Positions 26,301-34,993 of a DNA stretch of 64,000 nt are shown piece after piece. The notes under the pieces were generated by a model. It made no database searches. It was not told the origin of the DNA and saw only the letters and a program-made list of their open reading frames with translations. Within the stretch, counting starts at the first letter, position 1. The number at the start of each line of letters is the position of its first letter. Location: NCBI RefSeq assembly GCF_002993885.1, contig NZ_CM009578.1, positions 3,677,569 through 3,741,568 on the forward strand, read 5' to 3'. Source of the DNA: Sphingopyxis lindanitolerans. Its GTDB lineage: Bacteria > Pseudomonadota > Alphaproteobacteria > Sphingomonadales > Sphingomonadaceae. A program made the position numbers and the translations under genes.

Positions 26301-26452
26301 GTCGCCTGGACTTCGCACAGAGCCCCGCCCTGGTCGCCGATCGAAAAGCTGTCGCGAAGCGTCGGGTCGTCGGGTTGCGCCACGGCGGGGGGCGATAGCC
26401 CCGCGGCGAGCGCAGCCAGAATCGGCACGAAAAACGGACGTCGAACGGTCAT
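23357..26452 (-). CDS. Secreted TPR-CHAT caspase-like protein
   Basis: 1,031 residues from the ATG at 26452, which has GGGGGA 7 nt upstream; the frame also opens with TTG at 26458. It has a signal peptide (hydrophobic core ending near PPAVAQ), a long alpha-helical region resembling tetratricopeptide repeats (about 170-560) and a C-terminal CHAT domain (about 720-1020). The caspase-like dyad is present: His in HFATHG (about residue 858) and Cys in LSACDTAGA (about residue 907). CHAT proteins are cysteine peptidases of the caspase/separase clan. Here the signal peptide puts it in the periplasm or outside, unlike the cytoplasmic Craspase type. It is the first gene of the five-gene adhesin operon; it may process the adhesin, which is inference only. 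Confidence 0.85.
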   Translation of the reverse strand: MTVRRPFFVPILAALAAGLSPPAVAQPDDPTLRDSFSIGDQGGALCEVQATLRDPVIKGMFDRAWVIVCRDASQPVGTVRMLRANADEARARIEAARAGTIDCAADGACTVKDSHVAWQTRIEADGNTAYAVEGFAAYGDALTLALESIRQRKVAPGQIKVATTSVGGGDGFARTLAGTIDVDKALAEGYRRNHAGDYAEAAEFFEALSLRTEDEQAAAGIDPTEFTLNRALQRSNLGEFAEADRLFGEVEAIPTSDPVQLRLRRNFRAIHALNQRDYGGAEALLETPIPPLVNEVKVDGDAVTLTPEIVAGVNSGANARAVRQGGDRERLTPAERAQIIDAQAVHLLGTVERLRGDAKAAKAAQLKGLADALAVRDGRVTSIVRLRSQMLGELALSEEALGDNSAADARFQESIGALAVEYPETNALASARARYAAFLTRHGEDDKALAIYHDVVGALASSQRSTTGMANMMAPYYRLLASRAATDPKATEDFFVASQLQVRPGVADTQALLARELSAGSDDGARLFRQATTLNRDVERARIEDARLAQLPETAEVDAMRADLKIQLDNLSFQQAETVTKLGAYPQYSVVASGKLDLAELQRVLRPDEAYLKMLVVGDSVYAMLIGQGDAILWRSDISAEGLETAVDTIRSTISIVENGKRVTYPFDAATARKLYTQLFAPVADRLPGVQHLIFEPDGAMLRLPVNLLITSDAGLAAYEQRLSDPTADAFDMRGIAWLGRSTRPSTAVSALSFRNARQAAPSDAKREYFGLGENLPVRGGVLPSLGTRGAAGGGVDGSCQWDVSQWSRPISAAELVTASDTMDRGAATLLTGAAFTDTAVKNRGDLSDYRIIHFATHGLVTAPHPSCPARPALVTSFGGQGSDGLLTFQEIFDLKINADLVILSACDTAGAATVAATREAGVASGGGNALDGLVRSFIGAGGRSVIASHWPAPDDFDATKRLIGGLFAARQGESIADALWASETQLMDDKRTSHPYYWAGFAIIGDGGQPLLHGATTTAQKEGAAGHSAL

Positions 26453-26580
26453 CACCAATCCCCCAAAGACGAGCTTCGACGCGCCATGCCTGCGATGTCG
26501 GGGGCATGGCGCAGTCTATACGCTGCGGTACGACCCATTCCCGTCGCCGCGGACCCTAAACCCTTCGTCTGCAAAAGGGA

Positions 26581-26596
26581 AGTGATCTGCCGCACA
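26581..26596. promoter_or_regulatory. Degenerate CRP-like site in the CHAT / zeta divergent region
   Basis: AGTGATCTGCCGCACA matches TGTGA-N6-TCACA at 8 of 10 conserved positions. It lies between the divergent CHAT operon and the zeta-subunit gene. No convincing -10 lies at class II distance on either side, so this is a weak candidate. Confidence 0.2.
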
Positions 26597-26662
26597 GCCG
26601 CCTTGCGCGCCATGGCGGGGTAACCTATCTGGGAAGGACAATTCCATTCCGGTGAGGACAAG

Positions 26663-26989
26663 ATGAGCGCATTCGACGATCGTAAACGGGCCGAGGAAGC
26701 GAAATATGTGCGCGACCAGGACGTGCTGTTCCGCATCACGGCGCGCCGCAACCGGCTGGTCGGCGAATGGGCCGCCGAACGCATGGGCCTGACCCCCGAA
26801 GAGACCGACGCTTATGCCAAGGCGGTGGTGCAGGCCGATTTCGAGGAAGCGGGCGACGAGGATGTGATCCGCAAGCTGGCGGGCGACCTGACCGCCGCGC
26901 AGGTCGAGATCAGCGACGCCGAAATCCGCGCCGCGCTCAACGAAAAGAGCGCCGAGGCGCGGCGCCAGTTCATCGACAGCGAGAATTGA
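26663..26989 (+). CDS. DUF1476 protein, F1-ATPase zeta-type inhibitor
   Basis: 108 residues, the normal DUF1476 length. It contains the family-typical pattern of an Arg/Glu-rich start, ARRNRLVGEWAAERMGL, and then VVQADFEEAGDEDVIRKL. In Paracoccus and other alphaproteobacteria this protein is the zeta subunit that inhibits ATP hydrolysis by F1-ATPase. A GAGGAC ribosome site precedes the ATG. It is followed 10 bp later by a BolA gene. Confidence 0.85.
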   Translation: MSAFDDRKRAEEAKYVRDQDVLFRITARRNRLVGEWAAERMGLTPEETDAYAKAVVQADFEEAGDEDVIRKLAGDLTAAQVEISDAEIRAALNEKSAEARRQFIDSEN

Positions 26990-26999
26990 GGCCGATCCG

Positions 27000-27233
27000 A
27001 TGGGCATGCGCGAGGATGAGCTGAAGACGATGATCGAGGCGGCGCTTCCGGGCGCGGTCGTGACGATCACCGATCTGGCGGGCGACAACGACCATTATTC
27101 GGCGCATATCGTCAGCGAATCCTTTCGCGGCCTGACCCGCGTCGCGCAGCATAAGGCGGTCTATGCCGCGCTCGGCGGACGCATGGGCGGCGAACTTCAT
27201 GCCTTGCAATTGACCACCGTCGTTCCTTCATAG
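27000..27233 (+). CDS. BolA/IbaG family protein
   Basis: 77 residues. The BolA fold is recognisable from DHYSAHIVSESFRGLTRVAQHKAVYAAL, with its conserved His and the C-terminal HALQLTT segment. BolA proteins pair with monothiol glutaredoxins to hold or deliver 2Fe-2S clusters, and the glutaredoxin gene follows after 48 bp. GAGG precedes the ATG at 27000; an ATG two codons later is equally possible. Confidence 0.9.
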   Translation: MGMREDELKTMIEAALPGAVVTITDLAGDNDHYSAHIVSESFRGLTRVAQHKAVYAALGGRMGGELHALQLTTVVPS

Positions 27234-27281
27234 GGACAAGACGCAATTTTTTCGGCGCGCCGCGCCACCGGAGACTTTGAA

Positions 27282-27626
27282 ATGAGCGAGACCGCCACCC
27301 CCCAAGCCACTGGCGACCGCATTGCGAAGCTGGTCGCCGACCATCCCGTGCTGTTGTTCATGAAGGGCACGCCGCTGTTTCCGCAATGCGGCTTTTCGTC
27401 GCGCGCGATCGCGATGCTCGACCGCCTCGGCGTCGAATATGACACCGTCGACGTGCTTCAGGACATGGACGTCCGCCAGGGGATCAAGGAATTTTCGGAC
27501 TGGCCGACGATCCCCCAGCTTTATGTGAAGGGCGAATTCGTCGGCGGCAGCGACATCATGATGGAGATGTGGGAAGCCGGCGAACTGCACCAGTTGATGG
27601 ACGGCGTTCCGACGCGGGCGGAATAG
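27282..27626 (+). CDS. grxD: Monothiol glutaredoxin Grx4
   Basis: 114 residues, the usual length of single-domain monothiol glutaredoxins. The active site CGFS is in FPQCGFSSRA, and the glutathione-binding elements WPTIPQLYVKGEFVGGSDI are present. It carries 2Fe-2S clusters with glutathione and acts with BolA in iron-sulfur assembly. It is the last gene of the zeta-BolA-Grx4 cluster. Confidence 0.95.
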   Translation: MSETATPQATGDRIAKLVADHPVLLFMKGTPLFPQCGFSSRAIAMLDRLGVEYDTVDVLQDMDVRQGIKEFSDWPTIPQLYVKGEFVGGSDIMMEMWEAGELHQLMDGVPTRAE

Positions 27627-27692
27627 GCATTGGCGACCGGGCGCTTTGCAAGCAGCCTGTTGCTTTTGGGTCCATCGCTGCTCTTTTTTGCT

Positions 27693-27797
27693 TCGTCATC
27701 CTGAATTTGTTTCAGGGTCCACGGCCTGCCTTTGCCACCCATGCAGCGCTGGACGCGCGTTCAGGCCATGGATGCTGAAACAAGTTCAGCATGACGA
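27693..27797. repeat. Dispersed palindromic repeat, family A, copy 2
   Basis: TCATCCTGAATTTGTTTCAG followed by GGTCCACGG on the left, and CCATGGATGCTGAAACAAG followed by TTCAGCATGACGA on the right. It shares arm sequences with 5683-5787 and 62790-62888. It sits between grxD and the DipZ-like gene. Confidence 0.8.
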
Positions 27798-27919
27798 GGC
27801 ATGGGGTTCGGTTCTCTGCCGAAATTATTAGGGATCGGAGCGTCGATTGTAACGTCTCGACGTCCGGCTTCGTATCTGGGACATATCGCTCGTCGAAGCC
27901 TGTGGAGGCGTAGCGCGTC

Positions 27920-29644
27920 ATGATCCTTTTCCTTCTTGCCTATCTGGGCGGTGCGCTGACGATCGTCAGCCCGTGCATCCTGCCGGTGCTACCCTTCGTC
28001 TTTGCGCGCGCCGATCAGCCGTTCGCGCGCAGCGGGCTGCCGCTCCTGCTCGGGATGGCGATCACCTTTGCCGGGGTCGCGACGCTGGCGGTGGTCGGCG
28101 GCGGCTGGGTCGTTCAGGCCAATGCCTATGGGCGCGTCGCGGCGCTCGTCGTCCTCGGCCTGTTCGGGCTGCTGCTGTTGTTCCCGTCGCTCGCCGACCG
28201 CGCGACGCGGCCGCTGGTCGCGCTGGGCGCCCGGCTGTCGCAAAATACCGCGGGGCCTGCGCGCTCGACCTTCCTCTCCTCGCTGCTGCTTGGGGTCGCG
28301 ACCGGGCTTTTGTGGGCGCCGTGCGCGGGGCCGGTGCTCGGCCTGCTGCTGACCGGCGCGGCCTTGCAGGGCGCGAGCGCGCAGACGTCGCTGCTGCTGC
28401 TTGCCTATGCGCTCGGCGCGGCGACGTCGCTCGCGCTCGCGCTGCTCGTCGGCGGGCGCGTGTTCGCGGCGATGAAGCGGTCGATCCGCGCCGGCGAATG
28501 GCTGCGCCGGGGGTTGGGCGCGGCGGTGCTGGCGGGGGTGATCGCGATCGGGTTCGGCCTCGACACCGGGCTGCTGACCCGGCTGTCGCTCGCGAGCACG
28601 GCGCGTTTCGAGCAGTCGCTGCTCGACCGGCTGCACCCCGAAGGCGCGATGCCGAAGGCGATGCCGGGCGCCGATGCGCTGGCCGACAAGGGGCCGTTTC
28701 CATCGCTCGCGGGGGCGACCGGCTGGATGAACTCGCCGCCGCTGACGGCCGAGGGGCTGCGCGGCAAGGTCGTGCTGATCGATTTCTGGACCTATTCGTG
28801 CATCAACTGCCTGCGCACGCTGCCCTATGTGAAGGCGTGGGACGCGAAATATCGCGACAAGGGGCTGGTCGTGATCGGGGTGCATACGCCCGAATTCGCG
28901 TTCGAGCGCGATCCCGCCAATGTCCGCAAGGCGATCGCCGACCTTGGCATTCCCTATCCGGTCGCGCTTGACAATCGCTATGCGATCTGGCGCGGCTTCG
29001 ACAATCAATATTGGCCCGCCCATTATTTCATCGACGCCAAGGGGCGGGTGCGCGCCGCGCGCTTTGGCGAGGGCCATTATGCCGAATCCGAACGGATCAT
29101 CCAGCGGCTGATCGCCGAAAATGGCGGCGCGGTGGGGACGATGGACGCGGTCGAGGTCGCCGCGACCGGCGTCGGCGAGGCCGAAAGCGCGCGCAAGGAC
29201 CGCTCGCCCGAAACCTATGTCGGCTATGCCCGCGCGGCGAATTTCGTCTCGCCGGGCGGCTTCGTGCGCGATGCGCGGCACGATTATGTGCTGCCCGCGC
29301 TCACGCAGCGCAACGATTGGGCGCTTGGCGGCGCGTGGGTCGTCGGCGGTGAGCATGCGGTGTCGGCGGCGCCCGGCGCGCGCATCGCCTTTCGCTTTCG
29401 CGGCCGCGACCTGCACCTTGTCCTCGGCGCCGCCGACGCAAAGGCGCCGGTGCGCTTCCGGGTGACGATCGACGGCAAGGCGCCGGGCGCCGATCATGGC
29501 CTCGATGTCGATGCGGCGGGGAATGGCGTGGTGACCGGCCAGCGGCTCTACCAGCTCGTGCGCCAGCAGGGACCACGCGAGCGCAGCTTCCAGATCGAAT
29601 TTCAGGATCCCGGTGTGCAGGCGTTCGCCTTCACCTTTGGCTGA
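27920..29644 (+). CDS. DipZ-like thiol-redox fusion (CcdA-type membrane domain plus thioredoxin domain)
   Basis: 574 residues. The N-terminal ~220 residues form a six-helix CcdA/DsbD-beta-like membrane domain with its two redox cysteines in SPCILPVLP and APCAGPVLG. A periplasmic thioredoxin-like domain follows (about 250-400) with a C-I-N-C active site in WTYSCINCLRTLP. The last ~150 residues are beta-rich, as in mycobacterial DipZ. It should carry reducing power from cytoplasmic thioredoxin across the membrane for cytochrome c maturation or disulfide repair. This fits the heme-rich redox genes elsewhere in the window but is not operon evidence. Confidence 0.85.
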   Translation: MILFLLAYLGGALTIVSPCILPVLPFVFARADQPFARSGLPLLLGMAITFAGVATLAVVGGGWVVQANAYGRVAALVVLGLFGLLLLFPSLADRATRPLVALGARLSQNTAGPARSTFLSSLLLGVATGLLWAPCAGPVLGLLLTGAALQGASAQTSLLLLAYALGAATSLALALLVGGRVFAAMKRSIRAGEWLRRGLGAAVLAGVIAIGFGLDTGLLTRLSLASTARFEQSLLDRLHPEGAMPKAMPGADALADKGPFPSLAGATGWMNSPPLTAEGLRGKVVLIDFWTYSCINCLRTLPYVKAWDAKYRDKGLVVIGVHTPEFAFERDPANVRKAIADLGIPYPVALDNRYAIWRGFDNQYWPAHYFIDAKGRVRAARFGEGHYAESERIIQRLIAENGGAVGTMDAVEVAATGVGEAESARKDRSPETYVGYARAANFVSPGGFVRDARHDYVLPALTQRNDWALGGAWVVGGEHAVSAAPGARIAFRFRGRDLHLVLGAADAKAPVRFRVTIDGKAPGADHGLDVDAAGNGVVTGQRLYQLVRQQGPRERSFQIEFQDPGVQAFAFTFG

Positions 29645-29998
29645 TATCCGGCGGCTGATGGAAAAGCATCCGGGGGGCGGGGCCTGATGGCCGCTCCGCC
29701 CCCCGTCTGCATCGGGGGCAAGTGGGGGTTGTCCCGGTGGGGGCAGGGGGCATCAGGGACCAGACCGATGCCCCCCACCGCTCCATATGAGCGGAACACT
29801 CGGGAACATCCTATACCATACAAGGGCCGTGCCAATTCGCCGCTGCCGCGGGTTTCGGGGCCGGACGCTGGTTAGCGAATCCTTACCGCGCCATGGGGGT
29901 GTCAAAAATCCCGACACCCGCGCGACGCCAGCGATTGGGGGCGCGCCTCGATGCTTTTTCGCCCCCGCGCCCTTTTCCTTTGGCGGGGGGAATGCCAC
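29645..29998. other. 354-bp gene-free stretch with several hairpins
   Basis: No credible gene. A 12-bp stem at 29672-29704 (GGGGGGCGGGGC with GCTCCGCCCCCC, one G-T pair) follows the DipZ-like stop and is a likely terminator. Further perfect inverted repeats are GGGGGCATC/GATGCCCCC (about 29743-29775), CCGCTC/GAGCGG (about 29780-29796) and GGGTGTC/GACACCC (about 29893-29916). Such density could mean a small RNA or a structured leader of the next gene. Confidence 0.5.
29672..29704 (+). terminator. Likely terminator of the DipZ-like gene
   Basis: A 12-bp GC-rich stem with one G-T wobble and a 9-nt loop, 28 bp after the stop codon. It lacks a T-run, as is common in GC-rich alphaproteobacteria. 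Confidence 0.55.
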
Positions 29999-30925
29999 AT
30001 GGGATGGATGAGCGAAGACAAGCCCTGGCCCGACACGATCCGCGCCGGCGAGTGCGAGCAGCACGAGCCGCTGGTGCGCCGCGTGCTCGCGCCCAATCCG
30101 TCGCCCTATACCTTCACCGGCACCCAGACCTGGATCGTCGGCGCGGGGAGCGACGTCGCGGTGATCGATCCGGGGCCGACGGGATCGGGGATGAGCATCG
30201 GCGATCCGCCCGACGCCAACGGCACGGGGCACGTCGATGCGATCCTGCGCGCGACCCAAGGTCAGCGCGTCGCCGCGATCCTGTGCACCCACACCCACCG
30301 CGATCATAGCCCCGCCGCCGCGCCGCTCCAGGCGGCGACCGGCGCGCCGATCATCGGCTGCGCGCCGCTCGCGCTGACCGACGACGGGCCGCGCGCCGAC
30401 TCCGCCTTCGATCCCGACTATGCCCCTGACCATGTGCTGGCCGACGGCGAGCGCGTCGCGGGCGACGGCTGGACGCTCGAAGCGGTCGCGACGCCGGGGC
30501 ACACGTCGAACCATCTCTGTTTTGCGTTGGTCGAAAGCGGCGCACTGTTCACCGGCGACCATGTCATGGCCTGGTCGACCAGCGTCGTCAGCCCGCCCGA
30601 CGGCGACATGGCGGCCTATATGGCGAGCCTGTCGAAGCTTTATGAGCGCAGCGACCGCGTCTATTATCCGGCGCACGGTCCCGCGGTGACCAAGCCGCGG
30701 CAGCTTGTGCGCGGCATGCTGGGGCACCGCAGGCAGCGCGAGCGGCAGATATTGCGCGAACTGGAAAAGGGCGCGGCTGTGATCCCGGTCATGGTCGGCC
30801 ATATGTACAAGGGGCTTGATCCGCGCCTGACGGGTGCGGCCGGCCGTTCGGTGCTGGCGCATCTGCTCGACCTGAAGGCGCGGGGACTGGTCCGCGCCCA
30901 CGAAGAGCAATGGGAGCTTGCATGA
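29999..30925 (+). CDS. Metallo-beta-lactamase-fold hydrolase (LACTB2-like)
   Basis: 308 residues from the ATG at 29999, which has a GGGGGG tract about 10 nt upstream; another ATG lies three codons in. Metal ligands are visible in THTHRDHS, ATPGHTSNH and TGDHVM. The C-terminal ~70 residues resemble the winged-helix tail of LACTB2-type enzymes. It is probably a zinc hydrolase of thioesters, phosphodiesters or RNA; the substrate is unknown. Its stop overlaps the next start (ATGA), so three genes are translationally coupled. Confidence 0.8.
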   Translation: MGWMSEDKPWPDTIRAGECEQHEPLVRRVLAPNPSPYTFTGTQTWIVGAGSDVAVIDPGPTGSGMSIGDPPDANGTGHVDAILRATQGQRVAAILCTHTHRDHSPAAAPLQAATGAPIIGCAPLALTDDGPRADSAFDPDYAPDHVLADGERVAGDGWTLEAVATPGHTSNHLCFALVESGALFTGDHVMAWSTSVVSPPDGDMAAYMASLSKLYERSDRVYYPAHGPAVTKPRQLVRGMLGHRRQRERQILRELEKGAAVIPVMVGHMYKGLDPRLTGAAGRSVLAHLLDLKARGLVRAHEEQWELA

Positions 30926-31689
30926 TAGTCTCGCTGATTCTGGCCGCCGCCGCGGGAGCCGTCGTGCCTGCGCCCGGTCCCGTCGTCGCGCTGGTGGCGG
31001 AGGAAGGGACGAGCCAATGCCTGCCCGACCACAGCCTGTGCCTGGAGGTCCCTCCGGTCGAGGACGGCGATGCGGGCGAAGCCGTGCTGCGCGTCGCCTC
31101 GCCCGGCGCCGCGACCGCTTCGCTGGCGCTGCCCGCATTCGCCGAGGCAGAGACGGTGGCGCTTTGGCCGAGGCTGATCCGGGCGAAGGGCGGCGAGGGC
31201 GCGCCGCGCTACCTCGTCGGCATTCTCAGCGGGCAGACGAGCATGTATTCGGGCGGCGGCGGTTCGGCGTCGCAGCTCCACCTTCTCGAACTGAGTGCGG
31301 CGCCCGGCGCGGCGCGGCTGGGCGGCGAGGCGCTCGAACTGCCGTGGGACGGTTCGCTGATGATCCGCGCCTGCTTTTCCGAGCAGGACAGCAAGGATCG
31401 GCTGGAGGCGTGCCACGACGAATATGAATTCGGCGCCGATCTGACGGCCGCTACCGCGTCGGGCGATGCCGTCTTTCCCACGCTGACCTATCGCGCCGTC
31501 GCCACCGCCTTTCCGCGCACCTCGCGCCGGTCACAGGATAATAGCGCGACGAAGCTGAAGCGCGCCGATCTGGTGCACGCCGAAGACCCGGCCTGCACCT
31601 ATGATCGCGTGCTGCGCTATGATGCGGCGACGGCGCGCTATGCCATGGACCGGGCGGCGCCCGATTGTTCGGATTATACGACACCATGA
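30922..31689 (+). CDS. Hypothetical exported protein
   Basis: 255 residues from the ATG at 30922, chosen because it overlaps the previous stop as ATGA; the frame opens earlier at 30910. It starts with a short hydrophobic signal-like segment (IVSLILAAAAGAVVPA). The rest has no motif I recognise. It contains six cysteines after the signal region, which suggests a disulfide-stabilised periplasmic fold. Its stop overlaps the next ATG. Confidence 0.65.
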   Translation: MIVSLILAAAAGAVVPAPGPVVALVAEEGTSQCLPDHSLCLEVPPVEDGDAGEAVLRVASPGAATASLALPAFAEAETVALWPRLIRAKGGEGAPRYLVGILSGQTSMYSGGGGSASQLHLLELSAAPGAARLGGEALELPWDGSLMIRACFSEQDSKDRLEACHDEYEFGADLTAATASGDAVFPTLTYRAVATAFPRTSRRSQDNSATKLKRADLVHAEDPACTYDRVLRYDAATARYAMDRAAPDCSDYTTP

Positions 31690-32336
31690 CCGACAGGACC
31701 GACCCCTCTCCCGCCCCGCGCCTGTTGCCGCGCCTGATCCTGCTCGCCGCCGCGGCGCTGCTCGCGCTCGCCGCGTGGTGGACGGTGTCCGCCTGGCGCG
31801 ACTGGCAGCGCGGCTATGATCCCCAGACGGTGGTCGCCGCGAGCTTGCAGGGGTTGCAGGAACAAAATGTCCTCGTCCCCTTTACCGCGCGCTATGTCGC
31901 GGTCGTGACCTCGACGCAGGCGCGCCTCGGGCTGGAGGCGAAAAAGACGCTGATCATGCCGGGAACCGTGCGTTACGAGCTCGATCTCGGCAGCCTGAAG
32001 CCGTCCGATCTCGACTGGGACTCGGGCGTCAACGCGCTGACCGTCACGCTGCCGCCGCTGCGCCTCGCCGGGCCGGAAATCGATATCGACGCGATCAGCG
32101 AATATCGCGACGGCGTCATCCTGCTGACGCTGACCGACGCCGAAAAAACGCTCGACGCCGCGAACCGCAAGGCGGCGCAGGCGGAACTGATCAAGCAGGC
32201 GAGGGGGACGACCCCGATGCGGCTGGCGCAGAATGCCGCGCGCGTGGCGATCGAACAGAGCTTTGCCATGCCGCTGAAGGCCGCGGGGATCGACGCCAAG
32301 GTGACGGCGCGTTTCGCGGGCGCGCCGCCGCGCTGA
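31686..32336 (+). CDS. DUF4230 family membrane-anchored protein
   Basis: 216 residues from the ATG at 31686, which overlaps the upstream stop (ATGA). One N-terminal transmembrane helix (about residues 12-33) is followed by a soluble domain. The domain has the DUF4230 pattern: an early 'LVPFTARYVAVVTS' strand pair, then the RYELDLGSLKPSDLDWD region and a C-terminal alpha-helix. Function is unknown; it is likely periplasmic. It is the last gene of a three-gene coupled operon. Confidence 0.75.
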   Translation: MTDRTDPSPAPRLLPRLILLAAAALLALAAWWTVSAWRDWQRGYDPQTVVAASLQGLQEQNVLVPFTARYVAVVTSTQARLGLEAKKTLIMPGTVRYELDLGSLKPSDLDWDSGVNALTVTLPPLRLAGPEIDIDAISEYRDGVILLTLTDAEKTLDAANRKAAQAELIKQARGTTPMRLAQNAARVAIEQSFAMPLKAAGIDAKVTARFAGAPPR

Positions 32337-32402
32337 ATGCCGCTTTCCGTGTTCGTGCCCATGCTGTAAGATAGCGCAGGGTGCGGCCGGAGGGGGCGTG
32401 GC

Positions 32403-33173
32403 ATGGCAACGATTGCGCAGGAGCCGCTCGTCGCGGCCGAAAAGGATCGTTTTTATTTTTGTACCGCGGTGGCGATGGCATTTGTCGTCGTGGCCGGCTT
32501 CACGACGCAATTGGTGATGGGGCGATCCACCTTTGCCGTGCGGCCTCTGGTCCATGTCCATGCCTTCGTCTTCATGGGCTGGGTGGCCCTTTTCGTCACC
32601 CAAAGCTGGCTTGCATCGCGCGGGTCCGCTGCGCAGCACCGCCAACTCGGGCGGATCGCCGCTGCGTGGGTTCCGTTGATGATCCTCATGGGGTTCTGGC
32701 TCACGATCGACGTCGTCCAGCGCGGAACGGCTCCCTTCTTTTTCCAGCCGCAGCATTTCCTCGTCGCCAATCCGATCGGTGTGCTGTGCTTTGGGGGCGT
32801 GGTCGCGGCGGCGTTCCGTCTGCGTCGGCGGAGCGACTGGCGCATGCGCCTTCAGATTTGCGCCATGGCGGCGATCATGGGTCCGGCGTTCGGGCGGCTG
32901 CTGCCGATGCCCCTGCTTATTCCCTATGCGTTTCAGACGGCGGTTCTGTTCGGCCTGCTGTTTCCGCTGACGGGAGCGCTGCGCGACTGGCAGCGCGATG
33001 GGCATGTTCATCCGGCCTGGTGGTGGGGCATGCTGGGCGTCGTCGCGGTGATCCCGATCGCGCAACTTGTCGCCTTTTCCTCGTTTGGCGATGCTCTTTA
33101 TGCCTCGGTGACCGCCGGTCATCCGGGTGCTGCGATCCCGGGCCTTGCCTTCGCATCGCCGCCGCCCATGTAG
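32403..33173 (+). CDS. Conserved hypothetical multi-pass membrane protein
   Basis: 256 residues with about seven hydrophobic segments (near 20-40, 49-68, 82-102, 119-137, 149-165, 172-190 and 209-228). Several histidines lie near membrane boundaries (HVHAFVF, QHRQLGR, PQHF), and the HVHxxxF..W pattern could bind heme or metal. No named family recognised. The start has only a weak ribosome site. Confidence 0.65.
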   Translation: MATIAQEPLVAAEKDRFYFCTAVAMAFVVVAGFTTQLVMGRSTFAVRPLVHVHAFVFMGWVALFVTQSWLASRGSAAQHRQLGRIAAAWVPLMILMGFWLTIDVVQRGTAPFFFQPQHFLVANPIGVLCFGGVVAAAFRLRRRSDWRMRLQICAMAAIMGPAFGRLLPMPLLIPYAFQTAVLFGLLFPLTGALRDWQRDGHVHPAWWWGMLGVVAVIPIAQLVAFSSFGDALYASVTAGHPGAAIPGLAFASPPPM

Positions 33174-33247
33174 GGAGCGGCGAATTGCCCTGCCGCCGGT
33201 CGCGGTGTAGGGGGTTCGCCAAGGCCAAAGCCACATAAGGAAACGCC

Positions 33248-34237
<990 letters not shown>

Positions 34238-34394
34238 GTCGGCGTCCGACGACTCAGCCGCCTGTCGATACATCCGAGTCGCGACGGCGATTCGTTTGGT
34301 GCGATGCAGCAATCGAATCCGAAAATGCTGCGCGTCTGTTACAAAAATGCTGCGCGGAATCCGCTTGTTGCTAATGCCGGACTTATCCACAAGC

Positions 34395-34862
34395 GTGGAG
34401 GATGTGGGCGGGTTTTACGCGCTTTTTCTGTTGGCGGCCGGGCCGGTTCGTGACAGCTTCCAATCATCGGACGACAGAGACGTCGGATCACCGGAACCCA
34501 AAGGGTGGTTGCAAGACCAGCCGGACGGAAACGGACCGAACCGACGAGGACATCGACCGATACCCGATCACGGAACGCCGCGATTCCCACGAGTTGAGGT
34601 GGACCCGATCGGACAGGAAACGCAGTCCATCGCTTCGGAAGAGCGACTGCTTCGGCAGAGACTCGGACAAGATGATGAAGGGCTTTCCAGGTGAGGCCGG
34701 CCCCCGCAAGGGGGCCGACCGAACCATCGCCGGATCGTTCCGGCGCCAGCGGCAACGCCTGGTTGCGGTCCCTTGGCCGAAAGGTCGATGGAGCGAAACG
34801 GCGCGGAGCGCAGCGCAGGGGGAAACCGGATAGTGGGGGTTGGCAGCGATGCCGACCCCCAT
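34395..34862 (+). ncRNA. Candidate GGA-rich structured RNA
   Basis: About 470 nt between nadA and a terminator-like hairpin. The 34450-34700 part holds about thirteen GGA triplets, more than base composition predicts, many as CGGA(C/A). That pattern is seen in RNAs that bind CsrA-type proteins. It also contains paired G/C tracts such as GGCCCCC..GGGGGCC around 34696-34713. No promoter is evident and the strand is assumed from the terminator. It does not carry RNase P, tmRNA, SRP or 6S signatures that I can recognise. Confidence 0.3.
34835..34860 (+). terminator. GNRA-capped hairpin
   Basis: GGGGGTTGGCA pairs with TGCCGACCCCC (11 bp, one G-T wobble) around a GCGA tetraloop and is followed by ATTTC. 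It is a likely intrinsic terminator for the RNA candidate upstream. Confidence 0.55.
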
Positions 34863-34945
34863 TTCGCATGCGCCCGGCGCGCAGCAGTGTTCCTGCGATC
34901 TTTTTCGCGGTCGCCCGCAAAAATCTTCCCTCAAAAACCGCCTCC

Positions 34946-34988
34946 TGTGATGTCGGTCACACCGCGGTCGGCGAAGCCTGCCTATCGC
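34946..34988 (+). promoter_or_regulatory. Second perfect CRP site with a class II-spaced -10
   Basis: TGTGATGTCGGTCACA at 34946-34961 is a perfect CRP palindrome centred at 34953.5. TATCGC at 34983-34988 lies at exactly the distance that TATGAT has from the CRP site before cpdA, predicting a start near 34994-34995. The -10 is poorer than the cpdA one. Confidence 0.55.
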
Positions 34989-34993
34989 CGTCG

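Noticed and set aside
34383..34391. Perfect DnaA box TTATCCACA as a sign of a replication origin
   Set aside because: It is single. I found no cluster of boxes, AT-rich unwinding region or origin-linked genes such as dnaA, hemE or parAB here.
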